A stretch of DNA of 34,268 nucleotides, from positions 1-34,268 of the forward strand of contig CALVFJ010000017.1 of assembly GCA_944326795.1 (NCBI GenBank). Direction: 5' to 3'. The notes beneath the pieces were generated by a model. It saw nothing but the letters and a program-made list of their open reading frames with translations, ran no database searches and was not told the DNA's origin. Below, piece after piece: positions 24,396 to 32,365 of the stretch (position 1 is the stretch's first letter; each line of letters starts with the position of its first letter). Origin of the DNA: an uncultured Erysipelotrichaceae bacterium (lineage in GTDB: Bacteria > Bacillota_I > Bacilli_A > Erysipelotrichales > Erysipelotrichaceae). Position numbers and translations under genes: made by a program.

Positions 24396-25421
24396 TTAAG
24401 AAAGCTTATTTTTTAGATACTCAATGATTTGCAAGCAATTTTCTTTATTATAAGTGTAATGGATCCGATTATTATCTCGACGAGCACTAACGATCCCAGC
24501 ATTCATCAAAGCATCGATATGATATGAAATGGTTGGGGTCTTTAGATTAAGCGCATGAGCCAGCTGAGCACCATACATTTCATTTTCTTTTAACAATTCG
24601 ATGATCTTTAATTTTGATTTATCATTGATCACTTTGATAAAATTTTCTAGTCTTGCTTCCATATCATCATTGAAAAAATGTACACCATTTAATTTATCTA
24701 CATCAATTGCTAATCCGCAATGAATACTGATCTTTGATGATCCTTTATCGTTGATGTTCAGCATCAAGCTATTATAATGAAGTACAGATGGCATGATATC
24801 GATACTACCAGTTATATCACAATTCACTTCTTTTAATAATCTAGCGGTATTTTCTTCATCAAAATAATCTAAGTCTAAACTAGCTTGATATTTAGAAAAA
24901 AGGTCTTCGATCAATGGTATCACAGCTTTAATTTGTTCTAAGATCTGTTCGACATAAGCTTTAGGATCATTAATAGCCTTTAACAATCTGATCTTATCAC
25001 CATCATCGATCCTTAGGTTCAGCAATTCGTTCAATGAATCATTTTTTTCAGAAGAATCATCTATATCTAAATGTTGTCCAATGGTAATAGCTTCAATTTT
25101 TTTAGTTTTAAAACTTTCGATCTTAGCATATAACAATTCAGGATAATCATCTTTTTCTAACGCAAAGATATCCGTAAAGCTATTTAATAAACAGGTTGCT
25201 AGTGATGCTTTGGTATGATTAAAATATTTAAATAGCTCAGGATGCTGAATATCAGTTTTCTGCTTGATATCATCAAGATCCGCTTCAATCTTATCAGCAA
25301 GCTCCATATTTAAAACATTATTACGATTATTATTGATTGCTTGATCATTTACCAGCATGCTAAGCAAATTTAATCCTTCTAAAATATATATCGGCTTTTT
25401 ATAACATTTAATCTTAATCAT
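24396..25421 (-). CDS. ArsR-type winged-helix regulator with long N-terminal domain
   Basis: The 341-aa protein ends in a typical ArsR winged helix: KLKIIELLKENEMYGAQLAH, LNLKTPTISYHIDALMNAG, then a wing with RRDNNRIHYTY. Canonical ArsR proteins are about 100 aa. This one carries about 260 extra N-terminal residues of predicted helical, soluble sequence with no domain I can name (the DUF5937 type is possible). Its start overlaps the end of the MFS gene by 8 nt, so it is probably co-transcribed and senses the compound the pump exports. It likely binds the 13-bp palindrome at the operon promoter. Confidence 0.82.
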   Translation of the reverse strand: MIKIKCYKKPIYILEGLNLLSMLVNDQAINNNRNNVLNMELADKIEADLDDIKQKTDIQHPELFKYFNHTKASLATCLLNSFTDIFALEKDDYPELLYAKIESFKTKKIEAITIGQHLDIDDSSEKNDSLNELLNLRIDDGDKIRLLKAINDPKAYVEQILEQIKAVIPLIEDLFSKYQASLDLDYFDEENTARLLKEVNCDITGSIDIMPSVLHYNSLMLNINDKGSSKISIHCGLAIDVDKLNGVHFFNDDMEARLENFIKVINDKSKLKIIELLKENEMYGAQLAHALNLKTPTISYHIDALMNAGIVSARRDNNRIHYTYNKENCLQIIEYLKNKLS

Positions 25422-26643
25422 TTAATATCTCCATTTTCTTGCTGCTATAAGCCATAAAGGCTATGATCAAGATAATTATAGCACTAAACAAAAAGATTGT
25501 AGATACATCAAGATGCTTGCTGATAAAGCCAATGAACAAAGATAATGCAGGAATAAACATTTGACTGATCGCATTGAAAAAACCGCTTATCCTCGATAAA
25601 TATTCTTGTTTGGTCTTAAGCATCAACACGACCGATACATTACAACTAGCAATTCCAACGACCACTCCTGTGATAAAATTGATGATCGCGATGCTCGCTA
25701 ATAATAAATACAAATTAGCGATCGATCCACTAGCTAGCAATGCTAGATAATAAAACGCTGACGCAGGAAATATCATCAATAAAGTTTGTTTGATCTTGAT
25801 CAGTTTATTTAATTTAGGATAGATCAAACCGCCAATTATACTGCCCGATGAAATTGCAATTCCCATCACTGATAGAAACATCGCACCGCCATGATAATAG
25901 CTGCTAACAAAAGCTGACTGCAATGCATTGAATGGAACCAAGATCATGTTAGCTAATGCCGCAATGATCGCAATAAACAATAAAGCTTTATTTTCTAATG
26001 CATATTTGATGCCAAAGATAAAATTTTCTACGAACCTAGACTGTTTCACATCAGCATCTATCTGTTCATTAACCTTCATCATAAATATCAAAAATGAGCT
26101 AATCATAAAGGATAGAGCATCTAAAAATATAGCCATATGCATGCCAAATAAACCAATTATAAAACCTGCGACACCGGTTCCAACTAATTCTGTGATCTTA
26201 GATAAAGATGTAGAAAATGAAACGCCTAATGAATATTCTTCTTTATCGATCAATAAAGGTAAGATAGAACTAGCTGCTGGCAAGCGCAATGTTTCAAAGC
26301 AAGACATCGTAAACGTACAGCCCATGATGATAAAAGGAGTAGCTTTCCCCTGCAAGACCATCATTCCTAAAAAACAAACGATGATTCCTCTAGCCAGATC
26401 AGCAAGCACCATGATGTTCTTCTTACGCTTATTAGTTATCAAAGCTCCCATGAATGGTTGTAATAATACATTAGGCAAATAATTGATTGCAAAATTAACA
26501 GCCGCAATCGTAGGACTTTGCGATAGTGAATATATCAGCCATGATAATGCGATCGCATCGATCGAATCACCTAACCTATTAACAAAGTTTGCACCTTGCA
26601 GCAAACAATAATCATGATTCTTCAACAGCATATTATAAGGCAT
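25414..26643 (-). CDS. Major facilitator superfamily efflux transporter
   Basis: The 409-aa protein has 12 hydrophobic segments and the MFS_3 (enterobactin exporter/macrolide efflux-like) pattern: FVNRLGDSIDAIALSWLIYS in helix 1 (with the motif D), ITNKRKKNIMVLADLARGII in the loop 2-3 region, and the repeated motif in the second half. It is likely a drug or metabolite exporter; the substrate is unknown. An AGGAGG site with 7-nt spacing fixes the start. The downstream ArsR-type gene overlaps it by 8 nt. Confidence 0.88.
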   Translation of the reverse strand: MPYNMLLKNHDYCLLQGANFVNRLGDSIDAIALSWLIYSLSQSPTIAAVNFAINYLPNVLLQPFMGALITNKRKKNIMVLADLARGIIVCFLGMMVLQGKATPFIIMGCTFTMSCFETLRLPAASSILPLLIDKEEYSLGVSFSTSLSKITELVGTGVAGFIIGLFGMHMAIFLDALSFMISSFLIFMMKVNEQIDADVKQSRFVENFIFGIKYALENKALLFIAIIAALANMILVPFNALQSAFVSSYYHGGAMFLSVMGIAISSGSIIGGLIYPKLNKLIKIKQTLLMIFPASAFYYLALLASGSIANLYLLLASIAIINFITGVVVGIASCNVSVVLMLKTKQEYLSRISGFFNAISQMFIPALSLFIGFISKHLDVSTIFLFSAIIILIIAFMAYSSKKMEILND

Positions 26644-26680
26644 CCATCTACCTCCTAATTTGATTTCTATCTAACTATAT

Positions 26681-26712
26681 GAATATTATATTCGAATCTT
26701 ATCTAATGTCAA
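26681..26712 (-). promoter_or_regulatory. Consensus promoter with overlapping palindromic operator
   Basis: A perfect -35 TTGACA (26707-26712) and -10 TATAAT (26685-26690) are 16 bp apart upstream of the MFS gene. The 13-bp palindrome GAATATAATATTC (26681-26693) covers the -10, a natural site for the ArsR-type regulator encoded downstream. Confidence 0.75.
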
Positions 26713-26737
26713 TGGTAGATATTGATAAAACATAATA

Positions 26738-26776
26738 AAAACTTCTAGTTATTAATTTAAAATAACTAGAAGTTTT
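26738..26776 (-). terminator. Long stem-loop between the chromosome-like region and the accessory region
   Basis: A 16-bp perfect stem AAAACTTCTAGTTATT (26738-26753) / AATAACTAGAAGTTTT (26761-26776) with a 7-nt loop is followed on the minus strand by a TTTTTATTATG tail. It can end transcription coming from the lipoprotein gene. Confidence 0.7.
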
Positions 26777-26816
26777 CATGACACAAATATCATTAGATAA
26801 TTATTTTTATAACTTT

Positions 26817-27452
26817 TTATCTCATCAATAGCACTACCGTCTCGACTTGATTACCATTGTCCAAACCAATACTTAAATCATTTTCAATAATCGGTAGTGT
26901 TACACTTTGTCCGTCTGTACCCTGTCCTAAGTTCCGGATATCGCTGAATACTTTGATCCCGCTCTCCGGGAAAGACTGTACGGCAAATTCTCTTACCCTG
27001 CTCTCATACAGAGGTCTGACTCCGATATTGCCGTAATCATCTTCGTAATGATATTCTCCGTCCTCATATGTCCGATATACGGTCACCACATCTGACGGTG
27101 TCCCCGACGCCGGATATGCCTCCAGGTGCTCCTTCTCCAGAGTCCCTGCTTCTGCATAAGACAGGTAGCAGAATTCCTCCTGATATTTACTCTCCAGATA
27201 CGAAAGCATCGCCTCGATCGACGTGACCGCGTTCTTCTGGGTATCGGTAAGTTTATCATAATCAGCCGGCAGTCCCATCTCTTCCAACAGTTCTCTCTGC
27301 CTCTGTGTCAGTTCTGTGCTCACCTTTTCATCCTCCCTGTCCATTCCTGTTCCCGCTCCTGTGCATCCGGCTGCTGACCACAAACAGACTGATGCGAGGA
27401 ATACAGCAAAAGTTCTCTTCCAAAAGGTTTTCTTTCTTATCCCCACTCTCAT
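26817..27452 (-). CDS. Lipoprotein of a type VII secretion-like accessory cluster
   Basis: The 211-aa protein has a basic N-terminus, a hydrophobic segment (15-29) and a lipobox ending SAAGC with the lipidated Cys30. A helical domain (ELTQRQRELLEEMGLPADYD) follows, then a beta-rich domain with several acidic Tyr stretches. No family is recognised with confidence. Lipoproteins of similar layout appear next to LXG-associated helical proteins. Its start overlaps the preceding gene by 4 nt (ATGA). The base use changes to higher GC through this gene, but its last part is AT-richer, near the junction at 26.8 kb. Confidence 0.6.
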   Translation of the reverse strand: MRVGIRKKTFWKRTFAVFLASVCLWSAAGCTGAGTGMDREDEKVSTELTQRQRELLEEMGLPADYDKLTDTQKNAVTSIEAMLSYLESKYQEEFCYLSYAEAGTLEKEHLEAYPASGTPSDVVTVYRTYEDGEYHYEDDYGNIGVRPLYESRVREFAVQSFPESGIKVFSDIRNLGQGTDGQSVTLPIIENDLSIGLDNGNQVETVVLLMR

Positions 27453-27736
27453 TCTCCTCCCCGGTAGAATCCTGCGGTACGTTCATCCGCCGCAGTGAAT
27501 TCTATCTCTGCGCTGTCGAGGCGTTCCGCCGTCACAGCCGCTAGGGCGCCAAGTGCATTTCCCACACTTTTAAGCTCGGCGGCCATTGCTTCTAACTCCT
27601 TTACGAAAGCACCTTCCCCCTGCTCAATTTCCAGACGGTACGACCTGGAGCTTATCTTTGATGCAAGTTCCCGCATCCTCTCCGTCTGTATCTTCAGCAT
27701 TGCCCTCTGTACTATGATCGTCATCTCTGATATCAC
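27449..27736 (-). CDS. Small helical protein, WXG100/Lap-like
   Basis: The 95-aa protein is almost all helix, with a coiled-coil-like pattern (MLKIQTERMRELASKISS; FVKELEAMAAELKSVGNAL) and no signal peptide. This size and pattern fit the small targeting partners (WXG100, Lap1/Lap2) encoded beside LXG toxins. I do not see a W-X-G motif. The likely start is GTG at 27736, after GAGG with 9-nt spacing. It overlaps the lipoprotein gene by 4 nt and belongs to one operon with the next two genes. Confidence 0.6.
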   Translation of the reverse strand: MISEMTIIVQRAMLKIQTERMRELASKISSRSYRLEIEQGEGAFVKELEAMAAELKSVGNALGALAAVTAERLDSAEIEFTAADERTAGFYRGGE

Positions 27737-27768
27737 TGTATTTCACCTCATTTCCGCCTGCCGGGAAT

Positions 27769-28101
27769 TTACAAAAAGCCTGCAAGAGTGCTCATGATAT
27801 CCCCGAACGATATATCCGGGTATGTAAAGTTATCCGTATCCTCAATGTCCTGTATTTCCCTGCCGACAGCCTCCGAAATGTCCGGAAGCACTGCATCCAG
27901 CTCTCTCTTTATCTCTGACACCTGTCCTGAAAGCCGTGCAAGTTCCGTGCAGACCAACACGTCGTTGATCCCGATATCTGCCGTGTCAGACAGGATCTTG
28001 TTATATTCCCGGATACACTCATCCAGGAACTCGATGTAACGCTCTGTCTTATTCAATGCTACGGACAGTTCCCCGTCCGCACATACAAGTTTTCTGCTCA
28101 T
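27769..28101 (-). CDS. Small helical protein of the same cluster, no named family
   Basis: The 110-aa soluble protein has helices at ALNKTERYIEFLDECIREY and ARLSGQVSEIKRELDAVLPD, and an acidic C-terminus with aromatic spacing. It has no signal peptide. It starts after GGGAGG with 7-nt spacing, in the presumed end of the frameshifted DUF5082-like gene (ATGA overlap). It probably acts with its neighbours as an LXG-associated adaptor, but I cannot name the family. Confidence 0.55.
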   Translation of the reverse strand: MSRKLVCADGELSVALNKTERYIEFLDECIREYNKILSDTADIGINDVLVCTELARLSGQVSEIKRELDAVLPDISEAVGREIQDIEDTDNFTYPDISFGDIMSTLAGFL

Positions 28102-28553
28102 TGCTGTGCCTCCCGCGCCGCGCCTCCTGTTCTTCCCTGGCAGTATCGATCATGCTGTTGATCGAGTCTATGGATCTCTCGAGTGAAGATATCCTGTTCT
28201 CACAGTTCTGTATCTTCAGTCTGTACTCCCGCAAGTTTCAGCCGTATCATCACATCCAGCCCGGTAAATGCCGCCCCTACGATCTTTGCCCCGAATCCGT
28301 TCAGAGTTCTATGTGAGCCCTCCAGATAGAGCTGTGCTGTACGGCATCTTGAAGTTATGGATGAAAGCTCTGATGTACGGTTCAGTTTTACTGTATTTAC
28401 ATTGTGGAAATTACTCTGAGCCGTATCTACAGCTCCGTCAAACCTGCGCAGCGACTCATACGCCCTTTCGTATTCCTGTATCTTCCGTTCCTGCTCCGCG
28501 ATCTCCTGTTCGCAGGCCGCGCGGCGCCTGATAAGGTCATTTACAATATCCAT
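28098..28553 (-). pseudogene. DUF5082/YwqH-like helical protein, frameshifted
   Basis: The frame from 28553 reads a coiled coil (EQEIAEQERKIQEYERAYES), a middle part (FGAKIVGAAFTGLDVMIRLK), then stops at 28200. The +1 frame from about 28234 continues naturally as LREYRLKIQNCENRISSLER and SIDSINSMIDTAREEQEA. A single extra T in AAACTTGCGGG explains the first shift. A 2-base CG duplication in the GCGCGGCGCGG run near 28125 would return to the first frame, giving AREAQQ and a TGA that overlaps the next start as ATGA. The joined product would be about 150 aa, the usual length of these LXG-associated helical proteins. An AAGGAG site precedes the start. Inactivated, or sequence error. Confidence 0.7.
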
Positions 28554-28626
28554 CTTCTTCTCCTTCCGCTCTCCAGACTACAGTTTCTCAGATAGTCCGG
28601 GATGTTCCGGACACACTGCTCGCACG

Positions 28627-29139
28627 CTATAGATACCTTACGATCCGCCTGGTATGTCTGTAATATTCAACCGTGACGCTGCTGCTGCCCGACAGTCTAG
28701 TGTAGTCGTCTCCCGATATCTCCAACCGGACACGTTCTCCCCGGCTGTCCGTTCCTGTCAGGTAGTAGTGGAGCGAAAAGATACCTGTATGCGCCTGGGA
28801 TCTGCTGACCTGTATATCCGTCAATTGCGCCGTCACCGGCCCGGACACAAGGTCAAGAGCCGTGCTCCTCGTAAACAGTACGCCGATCACCACACATGCG
28901 GCTATGACAAGGACCCGGGCTGCTTTCACGGAAGCCTGGAACCGCCCTCTGGACTGTATGATCCGCACGATCACATAGATGCATACAGTCCAGATGGCAA
29001 CTATGTCGCAGATCTCATCGATCATTACAAGAGGGCCTGTCTTCGGCATGAGCAGTCCCGCCGCGACCACGGCAAGTACAAAAATGCATAAAATAATCTC
29101 ATAAGTCTGTATTTTTCTTTTCACCAACTTGTTATCCAT
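28627..29139 (-). CDS. Membrane protein, three helices, T7SS/immunity-cluster associated
   Basis: The 170-aa protein has three hydrophobic segments (about 12-32, 41-60 and 73-90) and then a C-terminal soluble domain rich in beta strands with a Tyr/Arg/Ser end. No family is recognised. Its place between helical partners and immunity candidates, and its GC-rich base use, suggest an immunity protein for a membrane-acting toxin or a translocation accessory. It starts after an AGAGG site, close behind the preceding gene. Confidence 0.55.
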   Translation of the reverse strand: MDNKLVKRKIQTYEIILCIFVLAVVAAGLLMPKTGPLVMIDEICDIVAIWTVCIYVIVRIIQSRGRFQASVKAARVLVIAACVVIGVLFTRSTALDLVSGPVTAQLTDIQVSRSQAHTGIFSLHYYLTGTDSRGERVRLEISGDDYTRLSGSSSVTVEYYRHTRRIVRYL

Positions 29140-29154
29140 TTGAAACTAGTCCTC

Positions 29155-29553
29155 TCATCTCTTGATCCACTTGTACTCTCCATTAATCTCCTGATAGGGT
29201 TTTCCGTTTATGGATCTATAAAAAACAATATCGCCTTTTAGTACATTCTTCAGTTTTTCTATGGAATCACATATATCTTTCTCAGTAAGGTCATTGCTGT
29301 AATCAGTCAGTTTCTTCAAAGCAATATAAGCGTCATCGTCTTTCGTTATCCTAACATTAAAACAGTTAAATTCTCCTTCAAATTGAATCATATATGGTTT
29401 CGGTATATACTGGAATTTCAACAAAAACCATCCATGATGCTCCCAGACGTGCTTTTCCTCCTCCAGCAATATTTCGTCTCCAAACTGTCGGTGCATTTCT
29501 TTCTTTACACAGAACATTGCCGTATGCCCTGACATATATCTGCCTGACCGCAT
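29155..29553 (-). CDS. Small hypothetical protein, immunity candidate
   Basis: I choose the ATG at 29553 (MRSGRYMSGHTAMFCVKK); a GTG at 29565 is possible. The protein of about 132 aa is soluble, with EEEKHVWEHHGWFLLKFQYI (Trp/His-rich, mixed strand), a helical part (DNDLT-like KDICDSIEKLKNVLKG) and a C-terminal FYRSINGKPYQEINGEYKW end. No family is recognised. A damaged paralogue of the 3' end lies at 31404-31492, so this gene type was duplicated in the island. The location among immunity genes supports, but does not prove, an immunity role. Confidence 0.55.
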   Translation of the reverse strand: MRSGRYMSGHTAMFCVKKEMHRQFGDEILLEEEKHVWEHHGWFLLKFQYIPKPYMIQFEGEFNCFNVRITKDDDAYIALKKLTDYSNDLTEKDICDSIEKLKNVLKGDIVFYRSINGKPYQEINGEYKWIKR

Positions 29554-29677
29554 GCCATAAATCACCTTCTTTTATAAACTTTCGGTATCACAGAAATATT
29601 TTATCTCTCTTCATCAAACCGAAAAGAAAACCGCCTGTTTCTTCCGCACGTTCACGGACATATCCGTTCAGGATTGA

Positions 29678-30358
29678 TTACTTATAATGGACCAGATCGT
29701 ACGGGTAATAGGGCACATGTTCCATGCCTGTATCGTCTATATTCAATATTTTTGCCACAGCCCCGGCTTCAAAACTCCAATACCCATAATATATCTTCTG
29801 GCTGCTCTTATGCGCTTCGTAACATCCGCAGTCTTCCCTGTACCAACAAGACAAGTATTCCTGTAGAGATTCTCTTCTATTATGAGTCAGTACCACCTTC
29901 TGCAGCAAAGAAAAATCTTTCGGAAAGATCAGATCAACGTCTTTATTTTCCATTTCAATGTCTGTCCATGAGCACAACAGAAAACTCAAAAGCCAATCAT
30001 CAATGTTTGCAGCATCCAGCATAGCTTTCGTCTCTTTTGCCAATACGATATCTCCCTCAAACAAAACTCCCAGTGAGATCATTTTCAGGTTTTTATTATA
30101 ATTATCCGGTTCCCATACCTCGCCCCAGCTTTTCAATAATTCTGCATATTCACCTTCCAAAGCCGAAAGTTCGTCCCCTCTGGAATATCTGGCTGTTAAT
30201 ATTCCCAGCTTTAAATCATGTATTTTTGTTTTTACTGCCAGTTGCCTCTCCGGTTTTACTTCACTGTTTGCCAGCTTATCTGAGAATCTGGTTATCCTCG
30301 CCTGCTCCTCTTGCAAAAATTCATTAAAATATTCTCGATCTTTTATCTGATCTCTCAT
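29678..30358 (-). CDS. PoNi-type immunity protein (DUF1910/DUF1911)
   Basis: The protein of about 226 aa has the layout of the PoNe-nuclease immunity family: a helical N-terminal DUF1910 part and a C-terminal DUF1911 part with SSQKIYYGYWSFEAGAVAKI followed by DDTGMEHVPYYPYDLV, the family hallmark. Such proteins bind and neutralise PoNe DNase toxins delivered by contact-dependent systems. ATG at 30358 with GGAG spacing 5 is preferred; GTG at 30364 is the alternative. No PoNe toxin gene is visible in the window, so this may be an orphan immunity gene. Confidence 0.85.
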   Translation of the reverse strand: MRDQIKDREYFNEFLQEEQARITRFSDKLANSEVKPERQLAVKTKIHDLKLGILTARYSRGDELSALEGEYAELLKSWGEVWEPDNYNKNLKMISLGVLFEGDIVLAKETKAMLDAANIDDWLLSFLLCSWTDIEMENKDVDLIFPKDFSLLQKVVLTHNRRESLQEYLSCWYREDCGCYEAHKSSQKIYYGYWSFEAGAVAKILNIDDTGMEHVPYYPYDLVHYK

Positions 30359-30427
30359 TTGCACTCCTCTGTTCCATTCTGAAAAACTTCGGCAGCTTTG
30401 ACCCTTATGGGCATCAGAAGCATCGTC

Positions 30428-30880
30428 TCAACAAATTCTTTTTCTCAACTGTCCTCTCCTGACAAAAGCAAGAATAAGCGCGATTACCTGAAATGCTATA
30501 GCAAATACAAGTAAAATACAACTAAGTGTCAGGTTCTCCTCTAAAATGATAGAAAACGGTGTCATAACCGCATAATCACCTGTAAGGCTTCCGCTTGCAA
30601 GCATCCACACCCCGATCTCTACTATTGCAGTTATTATTGTAAAAAAAGCAGTGAGAACACATTCTGCTGCTGCAAGAACCTTTCCTGATTTCTTCAGCCG
30701 TTCCGCGCGGGACGGATTTTCCGCAAATACTTTATGGCTCAATTTGATCCTGACATTTGCATTGATGTCAACACAAAGGATAATAATTATTTCTACCAGT
30801 GTGAATATACCAAACAATCCCACATAAGGATTTACAAATGAACACACTGCTGACAATATTAATGGAATAAGAATATACAT
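30428..30880 (-). CDS. Small membrane protein, four helices, immunity candidate
   Basis: The protein of about 150 aa has four hydrophobic segments: near the N-terminus (YILIPLILSAVCSFV and GLFGIFTLVEIIIILCV), in the middle (AAECVLTAFFTIITAIVEIG) and near the C-terminus (CILLVFAIAFQVIALILAFV). The end is basic (RRGQLRKRIC). No family is named. It starts at an ATG after AAGG. Small multi-helix proteins of this kind often protect against membrane-pore toxins in toxin-immunity islands. Confidence 0.5.
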   Translation of the reverse strand: MYILIPLILSAVCSFVNPYVGLFGIFTLVEIIIILCVDINANVRIKLSHKVFAENPSRAERLKKSGKVLAAAECVLTAFFTIITAIVEIGVWMLASGSLTGDYAVMTPFSIILEENLTLSCILLVFAIAFQVIALILAFVRRGQLRKRIC

Positions 30881-30896
30881 GAACACACCTTCCGCT

Positions 30897-31391
30897 TTAT
30901 CTGCTCCCTATCTGACTCCTGAGATACTTAACACAATGTTCCACATCCCCCTGTATAAATCCAGTCTTTTTTACCGGCAGGATAAGATTCCCCCGCAAAC
31001 ATATCACTATCATATCAGGGGTTTCCAACACTTTTTTAATATCTGACAGGGATAAATGTTTTTCTTTGTCCTCTATTCTGTAAAGAATATCCTGACCTAT
31101 TTCGATATGCATCAAAGGTACCGTGTTCCTGTAATTTACCTGATATCTTTCTTTTTCTATTTTAATTGCCCTGCTGACCTTGACTCTTATGAGCAGCAGG
31201 AGCAGGATCGGCAGAAGTTCCAGAAACAGATAAACAAGATTTCTCCGTATGATCAACATCAAGAAAAAATACAGGAAAACCAACGCTGTTAAGATATAAG
31301 ATACTATCAGGTTTTCTCTCCACCACCGTTTCAGATATTCCGGAATACATTCTTCTGTGTATTGAAATTCACTTACAAAAAAATTATCCAT
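30897..31391 (-). CDS. YcxB-like membrane protein, immunity candidate
   Basis: The 164-aa protein has two helices near the N-terminus (NLIVSYILTALVFLYFFLML; NLVYLFLELLPILLLLLIRV) and a C-terminal soluble beta-rich domain containing HLSLSDIKKVLETPDMIVIC and LRGNLILPVKKTGFIQGD. This is the YcxB-like C-terminal pattern, often found in immunity contexts. A GAGAGGGG site lies 10 nt before the ATG. Its 5' side is the decayed paralogue fragment. Confidence 0.68.
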   Translation of the reverse strand: MDNFFVSEFQYTEECIPEYLKRWWRENLIVSYILTALVFLYFFLMLIIRRNLVYLFLELLPILLLLLIRVKVSRAIKIEKERYQVNYRNTVPLMHIEIGQDILYRIEDKEKHLSLSDIKKVLETPDMIVICLRGNLILPVKKTGFIQGDVEHCVKYLRSQIGSR

Positions 31392-31403
31392 TTCTGATTT
31401 TCC

Positions 31404-31492
31404 CCTCTCTTAATACGCCTGTAGCCCCTGCTAATCTCCTGATAAACTTTCTGTTTATGGAGAACTTTCTGCTTATGGATCTATAAAAAGCT
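31404..31492 (-). pseudogene. Decayed 3' fragment related to the gene at 29155-29553
   Basis: On the minus strand it reads FYRSI, then after a disrupted stretch YQEISRGYRRIKR, matching FYRSINGKPYQEINGEYKWIKR of the intact gene. Shared DNA includes TTATGGATCTATAAAAA and TAATCTCCTGATA (plus-strand reading). An 18-bp near-perfect tandem duplication (31444-31461 and 31462-31479, two differences) broke it, and the original stop codon is gone. No longer open frame supports function. It is the remains of a duplicated immunity-type gene just upstream of the YcxB-like gene. Confidence 0.75.
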
Positions 31493-31561
31493 AAGGCAAA
31501 ATGTCGATATCATATCTGATATTTCATGTTTCCGGCAAATGTTCTGCAAAAACATATTTTT

Positions 31562-31795
31562 TTATTCAAATATAATCTGAACTGTATTTTCACTCATACT
31601 TTCCTGCACTTCCCGAATGATTTCTTCTATTTGTTCTTTACTGAGTTTCTCATTCTCATGCGGTGGCTCCCATGTTTTCATAGTGTCTGTATATACTACA
31701 ACTTTTCTCCCTACAAGCATTTCTCCTTCCGCTTTTATGATATAACCATTTTCCAAATCAAATTTAACATAGTTCATACTACCTGTAATTTTCAT
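31562..31795 (-). CDS. Imm74-type immunity protein
   Basis: The protein of about 77 aa begins MKITGSMNYVKFDLENG and has IIKAEGEMLVGRKVVVYTDT, then MKTWEPPHENEKLSKEQIEE and IIREV. The GEMLVG...W-x-P-P...E-I-I pattern is that of the Imm74 family. It is a small alpha/beta immunity protein for an unknown toxin. The start at 31795 follows GAGAGGTG with good spacing; the upstream frame to 31819 lacks a site. Its partner toxin is not in view. Confidence 0.72.
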   Translation of the reverse strand: MKITGSMNYVKFDLENGYIIKAEGEMLVGRKVVVYTDTMKTWEPPHENEKLSKEQIEEIIREVQESMSENTVQIIFE

Positions 31796-31849
31796 TTTCT
31801 CACCTCTCAAAAATAACATGCTCTATACCTGTTTTCGGGTCACTTGTTG

Positions 31850-32083
31850 TTATCTTTGTAACATTAGGATTATATCTTGCTTGTCCCGGCACTCAAGCAG
31901 GCGGTTACAGACTTTCCGCTGTTCCTCCGTCAAATCCAACTGGAGATAGTGCATTTCCGCATTCCCCTCATTTTCAGAGTCCTCCTGATAGGTTGCGTCT
32001 GCTTCCAACAGCGGAGTGATCGTCTTTTCCCTCAGTGTTTCCACAGCTGCCTTGAACAGTTCTTTAAATTCTACGCCATCCAT
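31850..32083 (-). CDS. Small hypothetical protein of mobile-element type
   Basis: The protein of about 77 aa starts MDGVEFKELFKAAVETLREK and ends LDLTEEQRKVCNRLLECRDKQ. It is acidic and helical. It lies directly behind the next gene (the stop and ATG overlap at 32083-32086) and is translated after GGGAGG. Proteins of this size pair are common on integrative elements of gut Firmicutes, but I have no function to offer. Confidence 0.6.
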   Translation of the reverse strand: MDGVEFKELFKAAVETLREKTITPLLEADATYQEDSENEGNAEMHYLQLDLTEEQRKVCNRLLECRDKQDIILMLQR

Positions 32084-32274
32084 CATACCCTCCCGCAATC
32101 GTGTTGTACTTTGAGTTTTTTCAGCGGTGCGCCCGTAACCTTAAAAATCAGTTCGTCAACGCAGTCCGCATATCTGCCTTGCACAAGGAGCTGATTTTTC
32201 AGTTCCACAAGGCTATGTAGCAGGATTGTCCTTTCGTGGCTATCCAGATAAATGTGGAATTTCTGTTCTCTCAT
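32083..32274 (-). CDS. Small hypothetical protein, mobile-element type
   Basis: The 63-aa protein reads MREQKFHIYLDSHERTILLH, then SLVELKNQLLVQGRYADCVD and ELIFKVTGA. This pattern is frequent in small genes on Firmicutes conjugative elements. The start at 32274 is 8 nt after GGAGG. A GTG at 32283 is possible but has weaker support. It is followed by the gene at 31850-32083 with overlapping stop and start. Confidence 0.65.
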   Translation of the reverse strand: MREQKFHIYLDSHERTILLHSLVELKNQLLVQGRYADCVDELIFKVTGAPLKKLKVQHDCGRV

Positions 32275-32365
32275 ACAAGCCACCTCCGTTTCTTCACTTT
32301 CATTATATGTAGGAACGGAGAGCAGCTCAAATGTGCAAAAATGTATAACTATTTCCGAGATAGCG

